NCBI GenBank assembly: GCA_947306605.1
Contig: CAMZHB010000047.1
Coordinates: forward strand, 1 to 9,171
Length of the DNA: 9,171 bases
Reading direction: 5' to 3'
DNA from: an uncultured Prevotellaceae bacterium
GTDB taxonomy: Bacteria > Bacteroidota > Bacteroidia > Bacteroidales > Bacteroidaceae
Below the pieces are notes generated by a model. It was not told the DNA's origin. It ran no database searches and worked only from the letters and a program-made list of their open reading frames with translations. Each line of letters begins with the position of its first letter. Position 1 is the first letter of the stretch. Below are positions 1-6,932 of this stretch, in pieces. The position numbers and the translations under genes were made by a program.

Positions 1-35
1 AACAAAGATTTCATTTTCGTGCTATGCCGAGTGCA

Positions 36-62
36 CGTAACTTATCTAAAGTTACGGTTTTT
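36..62 (+). terminator. Probable intrinsic terminator of an upstream plus-strand gene
   Basis: A perfect 8-bp stem (CGTAACTT at 36-43 with AAGTTACG at 49-56) closes a 5-nt loop. One G and then five T (58-62) follow on the plus strand. The minus strand has no T run after the hairpin, so it would act on transcription entering from the left of the window. The stem is fairly A/T-rich, so its strength is uncertain. The upstream gene is not in the window. Confidence 0.5.
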
Positions 63-72
63 CCCTTAAACA

Positions 73-153
73 GGGGGGACATGTGTCGCAAAAAAACGGG
101 GGGACGCGCGGCCTTGCCGGGGGACACAGACACGGGAAGCGGGGGCGAAGGGG
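73..153 (+). other. G-run-rich leader with a G-quadruplex-like motif
   Basis: The plus strand carries six G followed by AC at 73-80 and again at 98-105, then five G followed by AC at 119-125. Further G-runs lie at 134-136 (3), 141-145 (5) and 150-153 (4). The last four runs, at 119-153, are separated by loops of 10, 4 and 4 nt, which fits a relaxed G-quadruplex pattern. No open frame here resembles a protein. The position between the upstream terminator and the parA promoter suggests a structural or regulatory role, but this is inferred from pattern alone. Confidence 0.4.
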
Positions 154-188
154 CGGCGGAGCCGCCGTTTTCCGGAGGAATCTCCGGA
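152..188. other. Two adjacent perfect hairpins upstream of parA
   Basis: GGCGGC (152-157) pairs with GCCGCC (161-166) across a GGA loop. TCCGGAG (171-177) then pairs perfectly with CTCCGGA (182-188) across a GAAT loop. A competing stem, GAGC with GCTC, overlaps the second hairpin at 187-197, and TTTTC (168-172) could pair with GAAAA (198-202) around it. Neither hairpin ends in a T run on the plus strand, so they do not look like terminators. They lie upstream of the inferred transcription start, so they would act as DNA structure or protein sites unless a longer transcript exists. Confidence 0.45.
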
Positions 189-239
189 GCGAGGCTCGAA
201 AACTTGGGTTTTCATGCTTCATATCCGCACGTTAATTTG

Positions 240-247
240 TATCTTTG
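240..247 (+). promoter_or_regulatory. Bacteroidetes-type -7 element of the parA promoter
   Basis: TATCTTTG matches the TAnnTTTG -7 consensus used by the primary sigma factor of Bacteroidetes. I see no good TTTG -33 element at the usual 19-21 bp upstream, so only half of the promoter is supported. Transcription would start near 252-255, giving a leader of about 25 nt before the ATG at 278. The leader is A-rich (AAAGAAAG) with no Shine-Dalgarno sequence, as usual in this phylum. Confidence 0.6.
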
Positions 248-277
248 CATGATAATAGTGTCATTAAAGAAAGAACT

Positions 278-1066
278 ATGGGGAAGATTATCGCTCTGGC
301 CAACCAGAAAGGGGGCGTCGGCAAGACGACGACATCCATCAACCTGGCGGCATCGCTGGCCACTCTGGAGAGGAAAGTGCTGCTCATCGACGCTGACCCT
401 CAGGCCAATTCGTCGTCGGGCGTGGGCGTGGACGTCAACGGGGTGGAGACATCGATATACGAGTGCATCGGAGGCGACATCGACGTGCATGAGGCTATCT
501 ACACAACAGACATCGAGGGGATGGACATCATTCCTTCTCACATTGACCTGGTGGGTGCCGAAATCGAAATGCTCAGCCTGGACAACCGTGAGATGAAGTT
601 GAAAGCGCTGCTGTCGCCCTTGCGCGAAGAATACGACTATATCCTCATCGACTGCTCGCCTTCGCTGGGACTGATCACGGTCAACGCCCTCACGGCGGCC
701 GACTCGGTGATTATTCCGGTGCAGTGCGAGTATTTTGCATTGGAGGGTATCAGCAAGCTGCTGAACACCATCAAGATTATCAAGAAGAGGCTCAATCCCG
801 AACTGCAGATAGAGGGTTTCTTGCTGACGATGTTCGACAGCCGCCTGCGACTGGCGAACCAAATCTACGAGGAGGTGAAACGCCACTTCCAGGAACTGGT
901 GTTCAAAACCGTCATCATGCGCAACGTCAAGCTCAGCGAGGCTCCCAGCCACGGCATGCCGGTCATTCTCTACGACGCGGAGTCGAGGGGGGCGAAGAAT
1001 CATTTGGCGTTGGCGCAAGAAATTATCAGGAAAAACGAAAAAAAGAAGCAGTATGGCACCACATAA
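278..1066 (+). CDS. parA: ParA/Soj chromosome-partitioning ATPase
   Basis: This 262-residue protein is a ParA/Soj-type ATPase. The family binds DNA non-specifically as an ATP dimer, and ParB stimulates its hydrolysis, which drives origin segregation. The deviant Walker A KGGVGKTT is at residues 11-18, the DAD of switch I at 38-40, and a Walker B-type YILIDCSP at 121-128. The length is normal for a chromosomal Soj, and there is no N-terminal helix-turn-helix of the plasmid P1 type. I chose ATG 278 because MGKIIALANQKGG matches the usual family start; an in-frame TTG at 245 would add 11 residues but lies inside the promoter element. The last 14 nt overlap parB, implying translational coupling. 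The gene is GC-rich: bases 301-360 have 38 G+C of 60. Confidence 0.97.
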   Translation: MGKIIALANQKGGVGKTTTSINLAASLATLERKVLLIDADPQANSSSGVGVDVNGVETSIYECIGGDIDVHEAIYTTDIEGMDIIPSHIDLVGAEIEMLSLDNREMKLKALLSPLREEYDYILIDCSPSLGLITVNALTAADSVIIPVQCEYFALEGISKLLNTIKIIKKRLNPELQIEGFLLTMFDSRLRLANQIYEEVKRHFQELVFKTVIMRNVKLSEAPSHGMPVILYDAESRGAKNHLALAQEIIRKNEKKKQYGTT

Positions 1067-1946
1067 AAAATTCAGGTCCGCCCTGGGACGCGGATTGGAT
1101 GCGCTGATATCGACGGAAGACGTGACCACCCAAGGTTCGTCCTCCATAAACGAAATACCTGTCGACCGAATCGTGGCCAACCCCAACCAGCCCCGCCGCG
1201 AAATGGACGAGACGACGTTACAGGAACTGTCCGACTCCATCTCGCAAATAGGTATTATCCAGCCAGTCACGCTGCGTCAGATGGAAGACGGCACATACCA
1301 AATCATAGCAGGGGAACGGCGTTGGCGGGCTTCGAAACTTGCTGGGCTGAAGTCCATTCCCGCCTATGTGCGCACCGCCAGTGACGAACGCATGATGCAG
1401 ATGGCATTGGTGGAGAACATTCAGCGCGAAGACTTGAACGCGATTGAAATTGCCTTGGCATACAACAACTTGATGGAGAAATTCAGATGGACACAAGAAC
1501 AGTTGTCGGAAAAAGTCGGGAAAAGGCGCGCTACCGTTGCAAACTATTTACGCCTTCTCAAATTGCCCGCCGAAGTTCAAATGGCCCTGAAAGGGAAAAA
1601 GATAGACCAAGGACATGCCCGCGCACTGTTGGGATTGGAAAGCCCGTCAATGCAACTGAAACTTTTCAACGAAGTTATCCAAAACGACTATTCCGTACGT
1701 AAAGTAGAGGAAATGGTACAGGCCATCAACAGTGGTGAGACCGTCAGGGCAGGAAGGCATCACTTTTCAGCACAAAAGACATTGCCGGAAGAATTTGCCA
1801 TTCTAAAACAACGCCTGGGCAGTTTCTTCAAGTCAAATGTCCAAATGACGGTATCACCGAATGGGAAAGGACGCATCACTATTCCGTTTAACTCACAGGA
1901 AGACTTGGAGCGTCTGTTGCAACAATTTGACAAGATGAAAAACTAA
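1053..1946 (+). CDS. parB: ParB/Spo0J chromosome-partitioning protein
   Basis: This 297-residue protein is a ParB/Spo0J CTPase clamp, a family that loads at parS sites, spreads near the origin and recruits SMC. In order it shows: a basic N-terminal LGRGLDALI (11-19), the segment that stimulates ParA in the family; the CTP-binding domain with GERRWRA (87-93) and ENIQREDLN (121-129); a helix-turn-helix region at about 147-170 (TQEQLSEKVGKRRATVANYL); and a C-terminal dimerisation region ending in a leucine-containing helix. All key motifs are intact. Its ATG lies inside the parA tail, and its TAA shares one base with the ATG of the next gene, so three genes are read almost without gaps. I found no convincing parS site in the window. 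Confidence 0.97.
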   Translation: MAPHKKFRSALGRGLDALISTEDVTTQGSSSINEIPVDRIVANPNQPRREMDETTLQELSDSISQIGIIQPVTLRQMEDGTYQIIAGERRWRASKLAGLKSIPAYVRTASDERMMQMALVENIQREDLNAIEIALAYNNLMEKFRWTQEQLSEKVGKRRATVANYLRLLKLPAEVQMALKGKKIDQGHARALLGLESPSMQLKLFNEVIQNDYSVRKVEEMVQAINSGETVRAGRHHFSAQKTLPEEFAILKQRLGSFFKSNVQMTVSPNGKGRITIPFNSQEDLERLLQQFDKMKN

Positions 1947-2710
1947 TGCGAATTAGACGGTTGTTTCTTGTGTATGCCCTGTTGTGTATGGTCGGAGTAA
2001 ACGCCCCGGCACAACAAGTTATACCCCAACATGCCGAGAACATCCAGAAGGAAGTCGACAGGGCAGCCCAACAAGCATCTGTCATTTCGCCAAGCGATAC
2101 TCTCTTTGCAGGAGTGCCACCGCTTACAGACAGCGTGGCCCAAAAAGCAGATTCACTACTTAATGCCGTGCCTGTAATGGAAAAAAAGATGAGGCACAAA
2201 CTCTATAACGAACAGTTTATACCAGATTCAAAGCGTGCACTCTGGCTCTCTCTGATTATTCCCGGGGCTGGACAAATATATAATAGGAAGTATTGGAAAT
2301 TACCGATTATTTATGGTGGCTTTCTGGGATGTACTTACGCTTTGCTTTGGAATCAACAAATGTACAAAGATTATTCACAGGCGTACATTGATATTATGGA
2401 TGATGACCCCAATACTGCGAGCTACATGAAAATGCTTCCGATGGGATATGATATTACTGGACGTGAAGAACAATTTAAAACGGTTTTCAAACACAAAAAA
2501 GATTACTACCGCCGCTATCGTGATTTAAGTATATTTGCCTTTTTCGGTGTATATATAATTTCTGTTGTTGACGCTTACGTGGACGCACAATTGTCTTCGT
2601 TTGACATCAGTAAGGATTTAAGTATGCAATTTCGTCCAACCATTATAGAACAAAATCGCAGCCTGCGTAAAACACATGCCGTAGGCCTTCAATGTAGTTT
2701 AAACTTCTAG
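1946..2710 (+). CDS. DUF5683-family membrane protein of unknown function
   Basis: This 254-residue protein resembles the DUF5683 family of Bacteroidetes; the assignment is from memory of the family and its gene context. A basic, hydrophobic start (1-22, ending in APA) is a likely signal peptide. A Q/A/S-rich, probably flexible segment runs to about residue 90. The core begins at about 95 with PGAGQIYNRKYWK (106-118), which resembles the PGxGQxYN turn of TM2-like domains, between hydrophobic segments at about 98-110 and 119-136. Another hydrophobic helix lies at about 194-212. The tail alternates hydrophobic residues and ends in Phe. It overlaps the parB stop by 1 nt and precedes the transglycosylase by 4 nt, suggesting an envelope role. 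Base composition drops here (bases 2281-2340 have 22 G+C of 60). No catalytic motif is visible and the function is unknown. Confidence 0.8.
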   Translation: MRIRRLFLVYALLCMVGVNAPAQQVIPQHAENIQKEVDRAAQQASVISPSDTLFAGVPPLTDSVAQKADSLLNAVPVMEKKMRHKLYNEQFIPDSKRALWLSLIIPGAGQIYNRKYWKLPIIYGGFLGCTYALLWNQQMYKDYSQAYIDIMDDDPNTASYMKMLPMGYDITGREEQFKTVFKHKKDYYRRYRDLSIFAFFGVYIISVVDAYVDAQLSSFDISKDLSMQFRPTIIEQNRSLRKTHAVGLQCSLNF

Positions 2711-2714
2711 GAAT

Positions 2715-4010
2715 ATGAAACAGATTAAGATATTTATCGTAGCAATGGCCATAAGTTTGGCCATGCCAGTCACAGGACAAGTAGTAAATGAGACAGACAA
2801 TCAGACAGACGTGCTTTCATTACCGGAAGGTATGCTGGAAAACACAGATTCCATGATTACAGAATGGAATATGAGTAATTATTTCCAGCTCGATACGACG
2901 TCACAGTTAGCTAACATTAATCCGTACTTTGAAGAGGCCGTCTACATCGATCGTCTCAAGCGCTTGCCAAATGTTATGCCAATGACATATAACAGCATTG
3001 TTAGAAAATACATCGACCAATACACAAACCGGCTACGTCATTCTGTATCTTATATGCTTGGGGCCTCAAATTTTTATATCCCAATCTTTGAAGATGCCCT
3101 CTTACTCTATCAACTCCCGCTTGAACTAAAATATTTGCCAGTAATAGAATCGGCATTCAATCCAAGAGCTCGGAGTCGTGCCGGTGCAGGAGGACTTTGG
3201 CAATTCATGCCAGCAACAGGCAAGCGCTATGGTTTGCTAATAAACAGTCTGGTTGACGAACGCTGTGATCCGATTAAGTCATCCGATGCTGCAGCACGTT
3301 ACTTGAAAGATTTATACGACATCTTTGGAGACTGGACTCTTGTGATTGCAGCATACAACTGTGGCCCCGGGAATATCAACAAAGCGATTCACCGCGCCGG
3401 AGGAGAGAGAGATTATTGGAAAATCTATCCATATCTCCCAGCAGAGACACGTGGTTACGTTCCTGCCTTTATTGCGGCAAACTACGTAATGAATTATTAT
3501 GGCGAACACAATATCCTTCCAATGCGTGCCAGTATTTCAGCAAACACAGACACACTCCTATTGAGCCATGATGTCAAGATGGAACAGATAGCCAAGATCT
3601 GTGACATCGACATACAACAACTTAAGATTCTGAATCCGCAGTATACCACAAATCTCATACCTGGTTATCGCCAACGCAGCACTTTGCGTATGCCACAAAA
3701 ACAACTGCTGACTTTTATTGATTTACAAGACTCCATTTACAGTAATGTCACACAGGATGTCGTACTTACTGAGGAAGCAAGTGATGTAATTGAGCCAGTA
3801 AAAACCGTCTCAACGCGACATTCATCAAGTAGCCGGAGCCGTGCTTCCTCCCATAAAAGCCGGAATCGCTCCCAGAACGTTACCGTACGCAAAGGGCAGA
3901 CGCTATCTGAAATAGCCAGACGCAATCACACCACTGTAAGTAAACTTCGCAAGCTCAATGGAATCCGTGGAAACAACATTCAGGCAGGCAAACGCATCCG
4001 TGTAAAATAA
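2715..4010 (+). CDS. mltD: MltD-like lytic transglycosylase with LysM domain
   Basis: This 431-residue exported enzyme should cleave peptidoglycan glycan strands to 1,6-anhydro products, as its family does. A signal peptide covers about residues 1-21. The SLT/GH23 catalytic domain spans about 120-265: the catalytic Glu is E145 in LPVIESAFNP, followed by AGGLWQFMPATGKRYGL (158-174) and AAYNCGPGN (212-220). Residues 283-327 look like a worn LysM repeat. A Ser/Arg-rich linker (366-386) leads to a clear C-terminal LysM (388-430; VRKGQTLSEIA and a final IQAGKRIRV). Unlike E. coli MltD there is no lipobox cysteine after the signal, so it should be soluble in the periplasm or held through LysM. It sits 4 nt after the DUF5683 gene and is AT-rich (bases 3001-3060 have 22 G+C of 60). 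The symbol is by similarity. Confidence 0.92.
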   Translation: MKQIKIFIVAMAISLAMPVTGQVVNETDNQTDVLSLPEGMLENTDSMITEWNMSNYFQLDTTSQLANINPYFEEAVYIDRLKRLPNVMPMTYNSIVRKYIDQYTNRLRHSVSYMLGASNFYIPIFEDALLLYQLPLELKYLPVIESAFNPRARSRAGAGGLWQFMPATGKRYGLLINSLVDERCDPIKSSDAAARYLKDLYDIFGDWTLVIAAYNCGPGNINKAIHRAGGERDYWKIYPYLPAETRGYVPAFIAANYVMNYYGEHNILPMRASISANTDTLLLSHDVKMEQIAKICDIDIQQLKILNPQYTTNLIPGYRQRSTLRMPQKQLLTFIDLQDSIYSNVTQDVVLTEEASDVIEPVKTVSTRHSSSSRSRASSHKSRNRSQNVTVRKGQTLSEIARRNHTTVSKLRKLNGIRGNNIQAGKRIRVK

Positions 4011-4063
4011 GAGCTTGATATAAGAACCCATTCTATCTCCTCATAATGATTTAGACAAAGCTC

Positions 4064-6319
4064 ATGGACGACGAAATCAAGAAGACGGCTGAAGAGCAGG
4101 AAGAACAAATGATCTATGACGCTTTCCGTAAGTTGCTTGATACTTACTTGGCGTCCAACCACCGGAAAAAGGTGGACATTATCACCCGTGCTTTCAATTT
4201 TGCAAAACAAGCCCATAAGGGTGTCCGTCGTCTGTCAGGAGAACCTTATATTATGCACCCGATTGCCGTAGCACAAATCGTGTGTGAAGAGATTGGCATG
4301 GGTTCAACCTCCATATGCGCAGCCCTGTTGCACGACGTCGAAGAAGATACAGACTACACATACGAAGACATACGCAACCTCTTCGGAGAAAAAATCGCAA
4401 ACATCGTTGAGGGACTCACCAAAATATCCGGAGGAATTTTTGGTGAACGCGCCTCACTCCAGGCCGAAACATTCAAAAAACTACTTCTGACAATGAGTGA
4501 TGACATTCGTGTCATCCTCATCAAAATATCCGACCGCCTACATAACATGCGCACGCTCGAAAGCATGCGTCCCAGCAAACAATACAAAGTGGCCGGTGAA
4601 ACCTTGTACATCTACGCACCTCTGGCTGCACGTCTGGGATTAAACAAAATAAAGACAGAACTGGAAAACCTCAGTTTCAAATACGAACACCCTGACGATT
4701 TCCAAGCCATCTCCGAACAACTGGCATCCACACAGGCTGAACGCGACACCATATTCCAGCAATTCACGCCACCTATCAGGGAAGCGCTCGACAAGATGGG
4801 ACTGCAGTACGAAATATTCTCCCGCATAAAAAGCCCATACTCCATATGGAGCAAAATGCAAAACAAGCATGTCACCTTCGACGAGATTTTCGACATCCTT
4901 GCCATACGTATCATTTTCGAACCACGCACGCCGGAGGAAGAGGTCAACGATTGCTTCAACATCTACGTAGCGCTGACAAAAATATACAAATCCCATCCCG
5001 ACCGATTCCGTGATTGGGTGAACCATCCCAAAGCCAACGGCTACCAAGCCCTGCATGTGACGCTCATGTCACATAAAGGCGAATGGATTGAAGTACAAAT
5101 CCGTTCGAAACGCATGAACGAAATCGACGAACAAGGACTTGCGGCACACTGGAAATATAAATCGAACGACACAAACCTCAATCCCTCCGAAGCAGATGAC
5201 AAAGTAGACGGATGGCTCCACACCATTAAGGAGATTTTGGACGACCCACAGCCAGACACGCTTGACCTGCTCGACACCATCAAGCTCAATCTGTTCGCCA
5301 AAGAAATCATCGTGTTCACGCCAAAGGGAGAAATCAAGTCCATGCCCGCCGATGCCACCGCTCTTGACTTTGCTTTTTCCATACACTCCTTTCTCGGCAC
5401 ACACTGCATCGGAGCTAAAGTCAACCACAAGCTTGTGCCCATCATGCACACCCTTAAGAGTGGCGACCAAGTGGAAATCCTGACATCCCGCAATCAACAA
5501 GTCAAGCACGAATGGCTCAAATACGTCACCACAGCTAAAGCCAAAAGTAAAATACAAGCCTGTCTGCGCAAGATGGACCGTGAGTTGCAGCAACAAGGCA
5601 TGCAATTGCTCGAAACGTTCCTGCAGAAAAAGGAACTCGAAGCCAACGGTGAAAACATCAACAAACTACAACGCTTCCACCGTTTCAGCACACGCGAACA
5701 AATGCTACAGGCCATCGCACGACAGGAACTCACACTCACCGATGCAGACGTGGCCTATCTCCAAGGAAAACGGCCTTCAAAAGGATGGCGCAAGTTTATC
5801 CCATTCATATCTGAGAAAGAGAACGCCGAAGTCGAGACATCCGCCCGTCTTGAAGTCGATGCCATCGACCGCAAAAAAGTCTTTACGCTTACCGATGCCA
5901 ACATTGACCAATGTATCATCGAGGGTTGCTGCCATCCAATCCCCGGAGACGACGCCCTGGGCTACATAAACACCGAAGACAACCGCCTGCACATTCACAA
6001 ACGCAATTGCCCGCAGGCCATGAAGCTCAAGAGCAACTTCGGAAACAACATCGTCGCCGTCACATGGGACGTCAACCATCATCTCTTCGAGACCACCGTC
6101 GACATCAGCGGTATCGACGAGGAAGGCATGCTCCTCCGCATCGCCGAATCGCTCTACAACATCGACAACATCCGCGTTGAAGCACTCAACATTGCCGGAA
6201 ACGACGGCATCTTCAATGCCCGACTCACAATCCGCGTACACAACACCGAAGAAGTAAGACACGTCTGCTCCGCACTGAAACAAATCGACAAGGTGCTCAA
6301 AGCCGTGCGGTTCGACTGA
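4064..6319 (+). CDS. spoT: Bifunctional (p)ppGpp synthetase/hydrolase, Rel/SpoT
   Basis: This 751-residue long RSH protein controls the stringent alarmone (p)ppGpp. The N-terminal HD hydrolase carries H65 (MHP), H90-D91 in LLHDVEEDT and D157 in SDRLHNMRT, so hydrolysis should be active. The synthetase domain has RIKSPYSIWSKM (254-265), D278, the NPK-like HPKANGYQALH (321-331) and E343 in EVQIR. RFRD at 314-317 is the basic RxKD-type motif of bifunctional enzymes rather than the acidic ExDD of E. coli RelA. A TGS domain follows (about 412-474), then a Cys-rich module (C617, C622, C623, H624, C649) and a C-terminal ACT domain (about 676-750). A 53-nt gap from mltD shows no terminator or clear promoter, so co-transcription is likely. 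The name could equally be rel or rsh. Confidence 0.96.
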   Translation: MDDEIKKTAEEQEEQMIYDAFRKLLDTYLASNHRKKVDIITRAFNFAKQAHKGVRRLSGEPYIMHPIAVAQIVCEEIGMGSTSICAALLHDVEEDTDYTYEDIRNLFGEKIANIVEGLTKISGGIFGERASLQAETFKKLLLTMSDDIRVILIKISDRLHNMRTLESMRPSKQYKVAGETLYIYAPLAARLGLNKIKTELENLSFKYEHPDDFQAISEQLASTQAERDTIFQQFTPPIREALDKMGLQYEIFSRIKSPYSIWSKMQNKHVTFDEIFDILAIRIIFEPRTPEEEVNDCFNIYVALTKIYKSHPDRFRDWVNHPKANGYQALHVTLMSHKGEWIEVQIRSKRMNEIDEQGLAAHWKYKSNDTNLNPSEADDKVDGWLHTIKEILDDPQPDTLDLLDTIKLNLFAKEIIVFTPKGEIKSMPADATALDFAFSIHSFLGTHCIGAKVNHKLVPIMHTLKSGDQVEILTSRNQQVKHEWLKYVTTAKAKSKIQACLRKMDRELQQQGMQLLETFLQKKELEANGENINKLQRFHRFSTREQMLQAIARQELTLTDADVAYLQGKRPSKGWRKFIPFISEKENAEVETSARLEVDAIDRKKVFTLTDANIDQCIIEGCCHPIPGDDALGYINTEDNRLHIHKRNCPQAMKLKSNFGNNIVAVTWDVNHHLFETTVDISGIDEEGMLLRIAESLYNIDNIRVEALNIAGNDGIFNARLTIRVHNTEEVRHVCSALKQIDKVLKAVRFD

Positions 6320-6418
6320 AAAGTAAATTACACCCATAATGAACATGGGAAAACCTATGTCAGATATCCGGAAACACAAGCCCGACATAAAATAATCCAA
6401 ATCCGACATGGATAATAC
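6320..6418. other. Short convergent intergenic stretch, no gene
   Basis: This stretch lies between the spoT stop and the shared terminator. It holds a short imperfect direct repeat, CCGACAT at 6382-6388 and 6403-6409, each followed by a variant of ATAAT, at a 21-nt period. No promoter, RNA gene or convincing reading frame is visible. Confidence 0.5.
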
Positions 6419-6454
6419 AAAAAGAGGCATAAGCAAAGGCTTATGCCCTTTTTT
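6419..6454. terminator. Bidirectional intrinsic terminator between spoT and ybaK
   Basis: A perfect 9-bp stem, GGCATAAGC (6426-6434) with GCTTATGCC (6439-6447), closes an AAAG loop. On the plus strand it is followed by C and six T (6449-6454). On the minus strand the A-run at 6419-6423 gives a matching T-run. It lies about 100 nt after the spoT stop and begins right next to the ybaK stop at 6453-6455, so it can end both converging transcripts. Confidence 0.92.
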
Positions 6455-6932
6455 ATGTCAAATCCGCAAATTCCGCCCCGGTTTGTTCCGCCAGCAGTGC
6501 GGGAGATATCTTCAACTGCAGCCCACGTTGGCCCGCACTCACGAAAACGTTCGGAAACGACTGCGCAGACTTATCTATATACGTAGGAAACCGTTTCTTC
6601 ATTCCCACAGGTGAGCATCCGCCGCGGATATATCCCGTGACAGGAAGCAAGTCCTTTAGAGGCAACGTGTCACACTTTTTGTTGCCGCTCACACGTGCAG
6701 CCTGTTTCAAGTCAATTTCCTTACCCCCGGGCACTACACAGACGAAATACTTCACCTTGTCGCCTGTGAGTACAATCGTCTTGAATACCTGCTCCACATT
6801 CTCGCCCAAACTGGCCGCCACAGTAGGAGCTGAGAGGTCATTTTCATGGACTTCGTATGCCACAAGTTCGTATTCCACTCCCGCACGGTCGAGCAAGCGG
6901 CATGCATTCGTCTTTTTCAATTCATGTGACAT
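6453..6932 (-). CDS. ybaK: YbaK-type Cys-tRNA(Pro)/Cys-tRNA(Cys) deacylase
   Basis: This 159-residue protein belongs to the YbaK branch of the trans-editing family. The family hydrolyses Cys-tRNA(Pro) made when prolyl-tRNA synthetase wrongly charges cysteine, and can also act on Cys-tRNA(Cys). The conserved lysine K51 in QVFKTIV corresponds to the essential lysine of the E. coli enzyme. Other family blocks are KEIDLKQAAR (71-80), GYIRGGCSPVGMKKRFPTYID (100-120) and the FVSAGQRGLQL segment (130-140). It is full length, close to E. coli YbaK. ATG 6932 lies inside the 3' end of uvrA, giving a 16-nt overlap with no Shine-Dalgarno sequence, so translation is probably coupled to uvrA. Its stop runs into the shared terminator. 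Confidence 0.95.
   Translation of the reverse strand: MSHELKKTNACRLLDRAGVEYELVAYEVHENDLSAPTVAASLGENVEQVFKTIVLTGDKVKYFVCVVPGGKEIDLKQAARVSGNKKCDTLPLKDLLPVTGYIRGGCSPVGMKKRFPTYIDKSAQSFPNVFVSAGQRGLQLKISPALLAEQTGAEFADLT

Noticed and set aside
24..596. A 190-codon plus-strand open frame starting in the leader
   Set aside because: It runs through the G-runs and hairpins and then overlaps parA in another frame. Its translation is low-complexity with no family features.
212..1270. A 352-codon minus-strand open frame opposite parA and parB
   Set aside because: It lies antisense to two genes with full sets of family motifs. High GC at third positions readily creates such frames, and its translation is rich in H, R, V and D without any domain.
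3441..3458. A possible parS site around CACGTG in mltD
   Set aside because: Only the central CACGTG matches. The flanks do not fit TGTTTCACGTGAAACA, and the same is true of the ACACGTGC near 6690 and the CACGTG near 8088.
4011..4063. A separate promoter for spoT in the mltD-spoT gap
   Set aside because: There is no TAnnTTTG element. TAATGATTTAG is too weak, and no TTTG lies at the right distance.
6382..6416. Short CCGACAT direct repeat as a binding site or CRISPR remnant
   Set aside because: There are only two copies of 7 nt with imperfect flanks, which is too short to separate from chance.
5777..6436. A 219-codon minus-strand open frame opposite the end of spoT
   Set aside because: It is antisense to the conserved Cys-rich and ACT regions of Rel/SpoT and resembles no protein I recognise.
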